The notes under the pieces are model-generated. The model was not told the origin of the DNA. It did not search any database and saw only the letters and a program-made list of their open reading frames with translations. Positions 7,909 to 16,869 of a stretch of DNA of 64,000 nucleotides are shown here, one piece after another; the first letter of the stretch is position 1, and each line of letters starts with the position of its first letter. The position numbers were made by a program, and so were the translations under genes. The DNA is from Myxococcota bacterium (GTDB lineage Bacteria > Myxococcota > B64-G9). The stretch lies in contig JAKLGA010000010.1 of NCBI GenBank assembly GCA_022710975.1, positions 186,001 to 250,000 of the forward strand, written 5' to 3'.

Positions 7909-10114
7909 AGCCCACCTTGCCTTGCACCGCGACGCCGTCCTGCGGGATGGCGTCCGGGATGGTCTCCGCGGAGCTGACCGGATCCCGGTAGGAGAAGTCG
8001 AGGAAGTTGGTGAGCGCCAGGCTGACCTGCAGGCCGCCCAGCACCCGCCGCAGCACCAGGGCCGCGTCCAGCCGCAGGTAGGGGTTCTCCGGGTTCGCGC
8101 TGTCCAGGGTCCAGTTCAGGCGCTCGGACACGAACTGCGCGCCGACGGACGCCAGCAGCTTGTCCTCCCACAGCGGCACCGAGGCGCCCAGGCTGACCAC
8201 CGCCAGCGGGGAGTTGGCCACCTCCTCGAGCGGCCGGGCCAGCGTCAGCGCGCCGGACAGCTGCAGCCCCCGCTCGTTCCGGTAGGCGATCTGCAGCTCG
8301 CCGCCCGCGATCTCGAGGGCGCCCTGGTTCTGGAACTGCTGGCGCGGCCCCGAGCCCTGGTAACACTCGTCGACGGGCAGGCGCTGCAGGAGATCGGTCA
8401 GCGAGGAGAAGAACACCGAGGCCCCGGCGGTCAGGCCGGGCCTCGGCTCCCACATGCCCGCCAGCTCGACGCTGCGGGTGCGCTCGGCGTGCAGGCGCGG
8501 GTTGCCGCACACCGCGGCCCCGTCGTCGAAGGACGCCTCGAAGAAGCTCGGGTTGCGGAAGGCCTCCCCGTACATCAGCTTCAGGTACAGGTCCGCGACC
8601 GGCTGGTAGATGAGCGCCGCCCGCGGCGAGAGCCACAGCAGCACGTCGGTCGCGCTGCCCGACTCGCTGAACCAGGAGTTGTAGTCGAAGCGCAGGCCGG
8701 CCACGACCTGCAGCTCGTCCAGCGGGCGCCAGTCGTTCTGCAGGTACACGCCGATGTTCCAGTAGCTGATGGGCGCGATGCTGCCGTCGGCCTCGACGCG
8801 CCCGCCGCGCCGCGACTCGGGGATGATGGCGCCGCTGACCGGGTCCAGCTCGTACATCGGCTGGGAGATGCTGTGGCGCTGGAACTCGACGCCGGCGGTC
8901 AGGCGATCGAGCTCGTGCAGCCGGAGGCTGGCCCGGGCCTCGGCGCCGAGCGTGTCGTCGTTGCCCTCGCCGACCGTGTGCGGGTCGAGGCTGAACCAGC
9001 GGCCCGCCTCCCAGTCGCTGGGATCGCGGTGCAGGTACTGCCGCTCCTCGAAACGGTCGTAGTAGGCCCGGGCCAGCAGCTGGTGGCCGTCGAGCTCGCG
9101 GGCGTAGGACAGCTCGAGGAAGCCGTGGGTCTGGCTCAGGCTGTTGTAGGGGTCGTCGAAGATGGAGTCGGCCGGGGCGCTGGGCAGGCCCTTGTAGCGG
9201 TGGCTCCACTGCGCCTGGAGCGCGAGGCCCTCCCAGCTCGCCCGGGCCCCCACGTTGTAGCCGCGCTCGAAGTCGGTGCCGTGGGTGATCCCGCCGCTCG
9301 GGGTGGGGAGGGGCAGGCTGAGCCGGGGGCGGGTCATGTCGGCGAAGCGCACCTCGGGGCCGCCGCCCTCGAGCACCAGCGCGTGCAGCCCGAGCTCCAG
9401 CCCGAAGCCGAAGCGGTAGGCGCCGCCGGCGTGGGCGCGGTAGCGCTCCAGGCTGCTGGCGCCCAGGCTGGCCGACATGAAGCTGTCCCCGGCCTGGACG
9501 CCCGGGCGCCTGGAGACGATGTTCACCACCGCGAAGAAGGCGTTCGAGCCGTACATGCTGGAGCTGGGGCCGCGCAGGATCTCCACCCGCTCGATGAGCT
9601 CCACCGGCAGGGTCTGCAGCTCGTCCAGGCCGCTGGCGGCGGACCAGGGGTTGTTCATGGTGTGGCCGTCGAGCAGCACCAGCACGTGCGTGCCTGCGTC
9701 GAGCGGGAAGCTCAGCCCCCGCACCCCCAGGTAGTAGTTGTCGCGCCCCGAGGAGACGTACAGCCCGGGCACGCTGCGGAGCGCCTCGGCCACGCTCGTC
9801 CAGGCGTGGCGCGCGAAGTCCTCCCGGGAGAGCACGCTCACCGTGGCGGGCGCTTCGGCCACGGTCTGGGCGTGCTTGCTCACCGCCGAGACCGGGGTCT
9901 GCAGGAGGTTCTCGAGGTCGATGTCGCCGAAGTCGGAGAACTCCTCCGGGAGGCTGGCCTTGCCCGCGGGCGGCGGCGGATCGGCCGGCTCGGCGCCGTC
10001 CTCGGCCAGCGCCGGGGCGGCCGCGAGGGCGGCCAGGAGCAACGCGAGGAGGCAGCGACCGTGCGTGGGGTGGTTCCCGAGTACGCCGTGCGAGGAAGAT
10101 GCCGTGGACGCCAT
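7898..10114 (-). CDS. TonB-dependent outer-membrane receptor
   Basis: A 738-residue receptor for energy-dependent uptake across the outer membrane. A signal peptide ends at about residue 35 (AAPALA). A Pro-rich linker precedes the plug domain (PVSAVSKHAQTVAEAPATVSVLSREDF, then LRSVPGLYV and VLVLLDGHTMNNPW), followed by a long beta-barrel region of alternating aromatic strands. The short C terminus ending in KVGYGW fits a terminal aromatic strand. The pattern VSxxxQxxxEAPA is common in receptors for siderophores, cobalamin or copper, so the substrate is open. I use ATG 10114; the frame extends to a TTG at 10123. It heads a four-gene operon. Confidence 0.92.
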   Translation of the reverse strand: MASTASSSHGVLGNHPTHGRCLLALLLAALAAAPALAEDGAEPADPPPPAGKASLPEEFSDFGDIDLENLLQTPVSAVSKHAQTVAEAPATVSVLSREDFARHAWTSVAEALRSVPGLYVSSGRDNYYLGVRGLSFPLDAGTHVLVLLDGHTMNNPWSAASGLDELQTLPVELIERVEILRGPSSSMYGSNAFFAVVNIVSRRPGVQAGDSFMSASLGASSLERYRAHAGGAYRFGFGLELGLHALVLEGGGPEVRFADMTRPRLSLPLPTPSGGITHGTDFERGYNVGARASWEGLALQAQWSHRYKGLPSAPADSIFDDPYNSLSQTHGFLELSYARELDGHQLLARAYYDRFEERQYLHRDPSDWEAGRWFSLDPHTVGEGNDDTLGAEARASLRLHELDRLTAGVEFQRHSISQPMYELDPVSGAIIPESRRGGRVEADGSIAPISYWNIGVYLQNDWRPLDELQVVAGLRFDYNSWFSESGSATDVLLWLSPRAALIYQPVADLYLKLMYGEAFRNPSFFEASFDDGAAVCGNPRLHAERTRSVELAGMWEPRPGLTAGASVFFSSLTDLLQRLPVDECYQGSGPRQQFQNQGALEIAGGELQIAYRNERGLQLSGALTLARPLEEVANSPLAVVSLGASVPLWEDKLLASVGAQFVSERLNWTLDSANPENPYLRLDAALVLRRVLGGLQVSLALTNFLDFSYRDPVSSAETIPDAIPQDGVAVQGKVGYGW

Positions 10115-10147
10115 GAAGTTCAATCACCTCGTCGTTGACTCGACTGT

Positions 10148-10164
10148 GGTAACAATCTGTTACC
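10148..10164. promoter_or_regulatory. Perfect palindrome, probable operator of the receptor operon
   Basis: GGTAACA-ATC-TGTTACC is a perfect 7-base inverted repeat. It lies directly downstream of the predicted receptor -10 box, at the expected transcription start, where a bound repressor would block initiation. I do not recognise the regulator. Confidence 0.55.
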
Positions 10165-10168
10165 TTTG

Positions 10169-10197
10169 TCACTATCAGGAATCCAGAGGGTTTTCAA
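10169..10197 (-). promoter_or_regulatory. Predicted promoter of the receptor operon
   Basis: On the minus strand TTGAAA (10197-10192), a 17-base spacer and TAGTGA (10174-10169). Transcription would start inside the palindrome at 10148-10164. Confidence 0.5.
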
Positions 10198-10291
10198 GGA
10201 ATGCTGGACGTCGGCCCGGGCGCGGAACCGCGGATAACCCCCGAATGGGTCATCAAACTCTGGCCCGACCGACCCATGGGTGGAGGGCCTC

Positions 10292-11707
10292 ATGGCAGAC
10301 GACAGGGTCGAGCGGGATTCCATGGGAGAGATGCAGGTACCGGGGGAGGCCCTGTACGGGGCCGAGACCGCCCGGGCCGTGCAGAACTTCCCCATCTCCG
10401 GCCAGCCCATCGGCCGCGAGCTGGTGCGGGCCCTGGGGCTCGTCAAGCAGGCGGCCGCGGAGGTCCACCGCGACCTCGGGCTGCTCGAGCCGCGCCTGGC
10501 CGAGGCCATCGCCGCGGCCGCCGCCGAGGTGGCCGCGGGCCGGCACGACGCCCACTTCCCGGTCGACGTGTTCCAGACCGGCTCGGGCACCTCCAGCCAC
10601 ATGAACGCCAACGAGGTGATCGCCAACCTGGCCAACCTGCGCCTGGGCGCCCGGCTCGGGGCGAAGGCGCCGGTCCACCCCCACGACCACGTGAACCTGG
10701 GGCAGTCCTCCAACGACGTGTTCCCCAGCGCCATCCACCTGGCCGCCGTGGACGGGCTCGAGGGGCGGCTCCTCCCGGCCCTTGCGGTTCTGGAGCAGAG
10801 GCTCGGGGAGAAGGCCGCGCGCTGGCGCGAGGTGATCAAGATCGGCCGCACCCACCTGCAGGACGCCACCCCGCTCAGCGTGGGCCAGCAGTTCTCGGGC
10901 TACGCCGCCCAGGTCCGGCAGGCCCGGCTCCAGCTGGAGTCCTGCCTGCCCGCGCTCCGGGAGCTGGCGCTGGGAGGCACGGCCGTGGGCACGGGCCTGA
11001 ACACCCACCCCGAGTTCGGCCGGCGCGTGGCGGCTCGCCTGTCGGCGCTCACCGGGCGCACGTTCGTGGAGGCCTCGAACCACTTCGCCGCCCAGGCCGC
11101 CCCGGGCGCGGCCGTGGCCGCCTCGGGCGCGCTCCGGGCCACGGCGCTGGCGCTGACCAAGGTGGCCAACGACCTCCGCTTCCTGGGCAGCGGGCCCCGC
11201 CTGGGCTACGGCGAGCTGGTGCTCCCGGCCGTGCAGCCGGGCTCGAGCATGATGCCCGGGAAGGTCAACCCGGTCCTGGCCGAGGCCCTGCTCATGGTGG
11301 CCGGGCAGGTCGTGGGCAACGACGCGGCCGTGGCCTTCGCCGCCAGCCAGGGCAACTTCGAGCTCCACACCATGCTGCCGCTCGTGGCGCGCTCCCTGCT
11401 GGAGTCCATCCGCCTGCTGGCCGCGGGCGTGCGGGTGTTCGACGCCGGCCTGGTGCGGGGCCTGGCGCTCGACGAGGAGCGACTGCGGGCTCAGGCCGGG
11501 CGGGCGCTCACGCTGGTCACGGCCCTGGTGCCCCGCCTGGGCTACGACCGGGCGGCCTGGGTGGCCGGGGAGGCGCTGCGGACCGGGCGCACGCTGCGCG
11601 AGGTGGCGCTGACCCACGGGCTCCTGCCGGCCGAGGAGCTGGACGAGCTGCTCGATCCGGGGCGCATGCTGGCCCCGGGCGGTGGCCCGCCCCGCGGCGG
11701 GTCGTGA
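10292..11707 (+). CDS. fumC: Class II fumarate hydratase
   Basis: A 471-residue iron-independent fumarase of the TCA cycle that converts fumarate to malate. The family motifs are present: TGSGTSSHMNANEV, GQSSNDVFPS, GRTHLQDATPL and the signature GSSMMPGKVNP around residues 311-321, with the catalytic loop serine. The length is normal for FumC. ATG 10292 has TGGAGG 9 bases upstream and is preferred over the GTG at 10280. It is divergent from the receptor operon. Confidence 0.96.
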   Translation: MADDRVERDSMGEMQVPGEALYGAETARAVQNFPISGQPIGRELVRALGLVKQAAAEVHRDLGLLEPRLAEAIAAAAAEVAAGRHDAHFPVDVFQTGSGTSSHMNANEVIANLANLRLGARLGAKAPVHPHDHVNLGQSSNDVFPSAIHLAAVDGLEGRLLPALAVLEQRLGEKAARWREVIKIGRTHLQDATPLSVGQQFSGYAAQVRQARLQLESCLPALRELALGGTAVGTGLNTHPEFGRRVAARLSALTGRTFVEASNHFAAQAAPGAAVAASGALRATALALTKVANDLRFLGSGPRLGYGELVLPAVQPGSSMMPGKVNPVLAEALLMVAGQVVGNDAAVAFAASQGNFELHTMLPLVARSLLESIRLLAAGVRVFDAGLVRGLALDEERLRAQAGRALTLVTALVPRLGYDRAAWVAGEALRTGRTLREVALTHGLLPAEELDELLDPGRMLAPGGGPPRGGS

Positions 11708-11738
11708 CGCTCAGGCCCGTCCGCCTGCCGCGCACCTG

Positions 11739-11767
11739 TTGACAATTCCCGCGCCGCCAGCTACGAG
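11739..11767 (+). promoter_or_regulatory. Predicted promoter, leaderless type
   Basis: TTGACA (11739-11744), 17-base spacer, TACGAG (11762-11767). The -10 box ends six bases before the GTG of the YitT gene, so transcription is predicted to begin at the start codon. Confidence 0.5.
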
Positions 11768-11773
11768 CGCGTC

Positions 11774-12649
11774 GTGACCAGGCGAAGGTTCATCCTCAAG
11801 CTTCTCGGCGACGGCCTGCTGATGGTGGCCGGCTCGGCGGTCTGCGGCCTGGCCTTCACCCTGTTCCTCATCCCGCACAAGGTGGTGCCCGGCGGGGTGA
11901 GCGGCGTGGCCATGATCCTCAACCACCTGGCCGACCTGCCGGTGGGCCTGACCACCATCGTGCTCAACCTGCCGCTGTTCGCCCTGGGCGTGAAGGTGCT
12001 GGGCAAGCTGTACGGGTTGAAGTCGTTCATCGGCATGCTGCTGTCGTCCCTGGCCATCGACTTCTTCACCTACGTGGTGCCGACCGGCCAGGCCACGGAC
12101 GATCCGATCATGGCGTGCCTGTTCGGCGGCATCGTGCTGGGGGCCGGGCTCGGGCTGGTGTTCCGCTCCGGGGGCTCCACGGGCGGCACGGACATCCTGG
12201 GCATGGTGCTCAGCCGCTGGACCAACCTGTCCCTGGGGAGCGCGCTGCTGCTGATCGACATCGTCATCATCTCCTGCGCCGGCTTCGCCTACGCCAACTT
12301 CGAGCTGGCGCTGTACGGCTTCCTGAACGTGTACGTGCAGGTCTGGATGATCGATCTGGTGCTCGAGGGCGTCAGCTACACCCGCGCCATGTTCGTGATC
12401 TCCGAGCGCGCCACGGCGGTGGGACAGGCCATCACCACGAAGATGGGCCGCGGCGCCACCGTGCTGTCTGGCAAGGGCGCCTGGACCGGCCTGGAGCGCC
12501 CGGTGCTGCTGGTGGTGATGTCCAAGAAGGAGGTCCCCGTGGCCCGCGAGCTGGTGCGGGAGGTGGACCCCCAGGCCTTCGTCATCATCACCGACGTGTA
12601 CGAGGTGCTGGGCGAGGGCTTCAAGCCGCGCGGCCAGTTCGGTCCTTGA
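11774..12649 (+). CDS. YitT family membrane protein
   Basis: A 291-residue inner-membrane protein with five or six helices in the first ~200 residues (GLAFTLFLIPHKVVPGGVSG, GGSTGGTDILGMVL) and a C-terminal soluble domain of the DUF2179 type (VISERATAVGQAITTKMGRGATVLSG ... VDPQAFVIITDVYEVLGEGF). This is the standard YitT architecture; the biochemical role is not established. The GTG start at 11774 has no ribosome-binding site, consistent with a leaderless mRNA. Confidence 0.9.
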   Translation: MTRRRFILKLLGDGLLMVAGSAVCGLAFTLFLIPHKVVPGGVSGVAMILNHLADLPVGLTTIVLNLPLFALGVKVLGKLYGLKSFIGMLLSSLAIDFFTYVVPTGQATDDPIMACLFGGIVLGAGLGLVFRSGGSTGGTDILGMVLSRWTNLSLGSALLLIDIVIISCAGFAYANFELALYGFLNVYVQVWMIDLVLEGVSYTRAMFVISERATAVGQAITTKMGRGATVLSGKGAWTGLERPVLLVVMSKKEVPVARELVREVDPQAFVIITDVYEVLGEGFKPRGQFGP

Positions 12650-12675
12650 CAGGCCCGGAGCGGGGGCCCGACAAT
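12646..12675 (+). promoter_or_regulatory. Predicted promoter, leaderless type
   Basis: TTGACA (12646-12651) overlaps the stop codon of the YitT gene; after 18 bases comes GACAAT (12670-12675), ending nine bases before the ATG of the next gene. No ribosome-binding site is present. Confidence 0.5.
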
Positions 12676-12684
12676 CCGACCCCC

Positions 12685-14787
12685 ATGCGATGGACCTTCC
12701 CGGCCGCGATCTTCCTGGGCGCCTGCCTGCTCTTCCTGGTCCAGCCCATGGTCGCCAAGGCCCTGCTGCCCTGGTTCGGCGGCTCGGCCGCGGTGTGGAC
12801 CACCTGCCTGGTCTTCTTCCAGGTGCTGCTGCTGGCCGGCTACCTGTACGCCCACGCGCTGGCCACCCGCGTGGCGCCGCGGCGCCAGGCCTGGGTGCAC
12901 GGCGGGCTGGTGGCCCTGGCGCTGGCCGGCCTGGCGGTGGCCGCGCTGGGGTTCGGCTCGCCGGCCGTGCCCGGGCCGGCCCTCGCCCCGCAGGAGGTGA
13001 CCGGGCCGGTGCCGCGCATCCTGGTCATCCTGGCGCTGGTGATCGGGCTGCCCTACCTGGTGCTGGCGGCCAACGGCCCGCTGCTGCAGGCCTGGTATGC
13101 GCGCTGCTTCCCCGGCCGTTCGCCCTACCGCCTGTACGCGCTCTCCAACGCGGGCTCCCTGCTGGGGCTGCTGGGCTATCCCTTCGGGCTCGAGCCGGCC
13201 CTCGAGCTCGAGGCGCAGGGCTGGTTGTGGATGGCCCTGTTCGCCGGCGGGCTGGGGACCTGCCAGCTGCTGGCCGCACGGCGCAGCCTGCGCGCGGCCG
13301 GCCCGGCGCCCGCCTCCGCCGGACCTCCACCGCCGCCCGCCGCGCCGGGCCCGGCACCCGGGGTTCGCCTGGGGTGGCTGGTCCTGGCCGCCGGCTCGAC
13401 CGGTTTGCTGATGGCGGTCAGCAACCAGCTCGGCCTGGACGTGGCCGCCGTGCCGTTCCTGTGGGTGCTGCCGCTGTCGGTCTACCTGCTGACCTTCGTG
13501 CTGTGCTTCGAGCGCGAGCGGCTCTACGTGCGGTGGCTCTGCCTGCTGCTGTGGGCCGCGCTCGCCCTGGCGGCCGGGGCCCGGATCGCCGGCTCGACCT
13601 GGGCTCAGGTCGCGCTGCAGCTCGGCCTGCTGGGGACGGGCTGCATGCTGTGCCACGGCGAGCTGGCGCGCGCCAAGCCGGGCCCGGAGCGGCTCACCTC
13701 CTTCTACGCGTACGTGGCCCTGGGCGGCGCCCTGGGCGGGGCGCTGGTCGGCCTGGCCGCGCCCGCCCTGCTGGACGGCCCCTGGGAGCACTCCCTGTCG
13801 CTGCTGTGGGTGTCCCTGGTCGCCCTGGGCGCGCTCCGCCTCCAGGCGCTCGCCGCGCTCCAGCGCGGCCCGGTCCGCGGGCTGGTCTGGGCGGCCGGCT
13901 GCCTGTGGCTGCTCGCCCTGGTGTTCACCCTGGCGCTCGAGCGCCAGGTCGCGCTCGAGGGCTCGGTCTTCCTCGACCGGAGCTTCTTCGGGGTGCTGCG
14001 GGTCGACCACGACGACCCGGGTGACCCGCTCCGCGAGCGCATGGTGATGGTCCACGGGGAGACCGTGCACGGGTACCAGTTCGCCGCCCCGGAGCGCCGC
14101 CGGCTGGCCACGGCCTACTACGGGGAGACCTCCGGCGTCGGCCGGTGCCTGCGCGGGCACCCGGCCTTGCACCCCTCGCGCCCCATGCGGATCGGGGTGA
14201 TCGGCCTGGGCGTCGGCACCCTGAGCGCCTACGCCCGGCCCGGGGACCTGGTCCGGTACTACGAGATCGATCCCCTGGTGGTGCGCCTGGCCCAGGGCGA
14301 GGGCGGGTGGTTCTCCTTCCTGGCGGACTCCGAGGGCCAGGTCGAGGTGCGCGTCGGCGACGGCCGCCTGCTGCTCGAGGCGGAGCTCCGGCGCGGCGAG
14401 CCGGGGCGCTTCGACCTGCTGGTCGTGGACGCCTTCGGCTCGGACGCCATCCCCGTGCACCTGCTCACGGCGGAGGCCTTCGCCCTCTACGCGGCCCACC
14501 TCGAACCGGAGAACGGCGTGCTGGCCCTGCACCTGTCCAACAAGGCGCTCGACCTGCGCTCGCTCGCCTGGGCGCAGGGGCGGGCGCGGGGGCTCCACGC
14601 CCGGCTGGCGGTCGATCCGGGCGACGGCCTGGCGCGCCAGCGCTCGACCTGGATGCTGCTGGCCCGGCGGCCGGAGCCCCTGGAGCTCCCCACCTTCGCC
14701 GGCCTGGAAGGGGCTGGCTGGCGGCCGCCGAGCACGCCGCGCCTCTGGACCGATCGCTTCAGCAACCTGCTGGATGTGCTGCGATAG
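12685..14787 (+). CDS. Polytopic membrane protein fused to spermidine-synthase-like domain
   Basis: A 700-residue protein whose first ~460 residues are strongly hydrophobic with about a dozen helices, starting FLGACLLFLVQPMVAKALLP. From about residue 495 a Rossmann methyltransferase-like domain of the spermidine-synthase family follows (IGVIGLGVGTLSAYA, then YYEIDPLVV, and LLVVDAFGSDAIPVHLLT with the DAF and E motifs). Such fusions are widespread but uncharacterised; whether they make polyamines is unknown. The ATG has no ribosome-binding site and a promoter immediately upstream. Confidence 0.85.
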   Translation: MRWTFPAAIFLGACLLFLVQPMVAKALLPWFGGSAAVWTTCLVFFQVLLLAGYLYAHALATRVAPRRQAWVHGGLVALALAGLAVAALGFGSPAVPGPALAPQEVTGPVPRILVILALVIGLPYLVLAANGPLLQAWYARCFPGRSPYRLYALSNAGSLLGLLGYPFGLEPALELEAQGWLWMALFAGGLGTCQLLAARRSLRAAGPAPASAGPPPPPAAPGPAPGVRLGWLVLAAGSTGLLMAVSNQLGLDVAAVPFLWVLPLSVYLLTFVLCFERERLYVRWLCLLLWAALALAAGARIAGSTWAQVALQLGLLGTGCMLCHGELARAKPGPERLTSFYAYVALGGALGGALVGLAAPALLDGPWEHSLSLLWVSLVALGALRLQALAALQRGPVRGLVWAAGCLWLLALVFTLALERQVALEGSVFLDRSFFGVLRVDHDDPGDPLRERMVMVHGETVHGYQFAAPERRRLATAYYGETSGVGRCLRGHPALHPSRPMRIGVIGLGVGTLSAYARPGDLVRYYEIDPLVVRLAQGEGGWFSFLADSEGQVEVRVGDGRLLLEAELRRGEPGRFDLLVVDAFGSDAIPVHLLTAEAFALYAAHLEPENGVLALHLSNKALDLRSLAWAQGRARGLHARLAVDPGDGLARQRSTWMLLARRPEPLELPTFAGLEGAGWRPPSTPRLWTDRFSNLLDVLR

Positions 14788-14812
14788 GCTCCCGGGCCGC
14801 CCGACGCCTGCC

Positions 14813-14840
14813 TTGACAGGCAGGGGACGGGGGCTAAACT
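14813..14840 (+). promoter_or_regulatory. Predicted promoter of the TPR/KPAEKP protein
   Basis: TTGACA (14813-14818), 16-base spacer, TAAACT (14835-14840). A ~28-base leader with GAGGAGGGA precedes ATG 14875. Confidence 0.6.
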
Positions 14841-14874
14841 GGGGTCGCGCCGCGAGGGCCACCGAGGAGGGACC

Positions 14875-16869
14875 ATGATCCGCACCTGCACGTTGCTGCT
14901 GGGATTCGCGATTTGCCTGCCGCTGTCGCCCGTCCAGGCCGGCACGCGAGGGATCCTCCTGGCCGAGGCCAAGGGCCGCGAGGTGGCGGAGAAGCTCAAG
15001 CAGGACGGGGACGCCCTGCTCAAGGCCGGCAAGCGCGACGAGGCCGAGCAGGCGTTCCGCAAGGCGATCGAGGCGGACCCGGCCTGGTACGTGACGTACG
15101 AGGCGCTGGGCAACCTCCAGTTCGCCGCCAAGCGCTACGCCGAGGCCGTGGCCACCTTCGAGAAGGCGATCGAGGTGGAGCCGCGCTACCACACCGGTCT
15201 GTACAACATCGCCTTCGCCGAGCGGAAGGCCGGCGCCTTCGAGAAGGCGGTGACCTACTACAAGAAGTACATCGACAAGCAGCCGCAGGATCCGGACGCC
15301 TACTACGGCCTGGCGTCGGCCTACGACTCCCTGGGCAGGAAGGCCGAGGCCATGCAGGCCTTCCAGACGTACGCCGACAAGGAGACCCGCCCGGCGGAGC
15401 GCCAGTACGTGGCCAAGGCCCGCACCCGGGTGGCCGAGCTGCAGGCCGAGCTGGGCAAGTCCGCGGTCGCGGCGAAACCGGTGGAGAAGCCGGCGGAGAA
15501 ACCCGCGGAGAAACCCGCGGTCGCCGACAAGCCCGCCGAGAAGCCGGCCGACAAACCGGCCGACAAACCGGCCGACAAGCCGGCCGAGAAGCCCGCCGAC
15601 AAGCCCGCCACCACCGGCCCGGTCGCGATGGTCGAAAAGCCTGTCGCGGGCTCCGAGAAGGTCGCCGAGCTCCTGGCCAAGGGCGACCGCGCCATGGCCG
15701 AGGGCTCGTTCACCCTGGCGCTCAAGTCCTACTTCGACGCGGTGCAGATCGAGCCCAAGAACACCGAGGCCCTCTACAAGCTCGGGTTGGTCTACCAGCA
15801 GGCCGGGAACAACAAGGCCGCCCGGCTGAAGTGGGAGAGCGTGCTCAAGCTGCAGCCCGGACACCCCGGGGCGACCCAGGCGATCGCGGCCCTGGACGCG
15901 GCTGGCAAGCCAGCCAAGGGCGCCGAGAAACCCGCGGACAAACCCGCGGACAAACCTGCGGACAAACCTGCGGCCCCCGGAGGACCGGGGACTGCGAAAG
16001 GCGCTGACAAACCCGTCGTGGCGGACAAGCCTGCGGCCGGGCCCGTCGAGAAGCCCGCGGAGAAGCCTGCCGAGAAACCCGTCGAGAAGCCCGCGGACAA
16101 GCCCGCGGACAAGCCCGCGGAGAAACCCGTGGAGAAACCGGCCGAGAAGCCCGCCGTGGCCATGGCCTCCAAGGTCGCGGGTCCGAGCGCGGACCAGATG
16201 ACGAAGATCCTCGCCGAAGGCGACGCCTTCTTCCAGCAGAAGGCCTACACCAAGGCGATCACCGCCTACACCCACGCCACCCAGCTCATGCCGAGCCACG
16301 AGGAGGCCCTGTTCAAGCTGGGCGTGGCCTACGCCATGAGCGGCAACTTCAAGGTGGCGGTGTTCAAGTGGGAGCAGGTGCTGAAGCTCAACCCGAACAA
16401 CCAGTCCGCCCTCAGGAACATCGAGAAGGCCCGCGCCAAGCTCGGGACGGGCGGCGCCCCGGCGCCGGGTCCGGCCGCCGCGCCCGGGCGTCCGGCTGCC
16501 GGCGCCGATCCGCAGGTCGAGGCCTGCCTGGCCCGGGCCCAGAAGGCCAAGGCCGCCGGGAACGCCCAGGAGGTGCTGGACGCGGCCGAGGATGCCCTCA
16601 GGCACCGGAAGGACGCCCGGGCCCTGGTGCTCAAGGGCGAGGCGCTGGTCGTGCTGCAGCGCCACGCGGAGGCCAAGCGGGTGTTCTCGGACGCCATGGT
16701 AGCCGACCCGACCCTGGCCGCGCCCTTCTACGGGCTGGGCGAGGCCTCCCGCATGAGCGGGGACCTGGAGCGCGCCCGGTACTACTTCCAGATGTACCTG
16801 AAGTCCAACTCCCCCGACGTGAGCCCGGAGCTCTCCCAGCGCGCCAAGGCCTTCCTGGATCAGAAGTGA
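14875..16869 (+). CDS. Exported TPR protein with two Lys-Pro-rich linkers
   Basis: A 664-residue protein with a signal peptide (cleavage near SPVQAG, residue 22) and three blocks of tetratricopeptide repeats (residues ~35-190, ~250-340, ~440-520) plus a C-terminal TPR pair. The blocks are joined by two low-complexity linkers made of KPAEKPADKP units (about residues 200-245 and 347-428). TPR blocks bind protein partners, and the extended charged linkers resemble those of periplasm-spanning proteins such as TonB, although no TonB domain is present. It ends 10 bases inside the convergent downstream gene. Confidence 0.75.
   Translation: MIRTCTLLLGFAICLPLSPVQAGTRGILLAEAKGREVAEKLKQDGDALLKAGKRDEAEQAFRKAIEADPAWYVTYEALGNLQFAAKRYAEAVATFEKAIEVEPRYHTGLYNIAFAERKAGAFEKAVTYYKKYIDKQPQDPDAYYGLASAYDSLGRKAEAMQAFQTYADKETRPAERQYVAKARTRVAELQAELGKSAVAAKPVEKPAEKPAEKPAVADKPAEKPADKPADKPADKPAEKPADKPATTGPVAMVEKPVAGSEKVAELLAKGDRAMAEGSFTLALKSYFDAVQIEPKNTEALYKLGLVYQQAGNNKAARLKWESVLKLQPGHPGATQAIAALDAAGKPAKGAEKPADKPADKPADKPAAPGGPGTAKGADKPVVADKPAAGPVEKPAEKPAEKPVEKPADKPADKPAEKPVEKPAEKPAVAMASKVAGPSADQMTKILAEGDAFFQQKAYTKAITAYTHATQLMPSHEEALFKLGVAYAMSGNFKVAVFKWEQVLKLNPNNQSALRNIEKARAKLGTGGAPAPGPAAAPGRPAAGADPQVEACLARAQKAKAAGNAQEVLDAAEDALRHRKDARALVLKGEALVVLQRHAEAKRVFSDAMVADPTLAAPFYGLGEASRMSGDLERARYYFQMYLKSNSPDVSPELSQRAKAFLDQK
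15475..15609 (+). repeat. KPAEKPADKP-coding repeat, first block
   Basis: About ten tandem 12-base units encode (A)EKP or (A)DKP. Near-identical DNA copies could vary in number between strains. Confidence 0.8.
15922..16158 (+). repeat. KPAEKPADKP-coding repeat, second block
   Basis: A second run of 12-base EKPA/DKPA units, interrupted near 15970-16030 by a Gly/Ala-rich insert. Confidence 0.8.

Noticed and set aside
3985-7977. Very long open frame on the plus strand opposite the TSP3 repeats
   Set aside because: It is the mirror of a G+C-rich Asp-repeat gene (GAC/GTC codon pairs). It has no ribosome-binding site and reads as low-complexity Val/Gly/Arg.
15481-16158. CRISPR-like short repeats
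   Set aside because: The 12-base units are in frame, continuous and code KPAEKP; there are no spacers.
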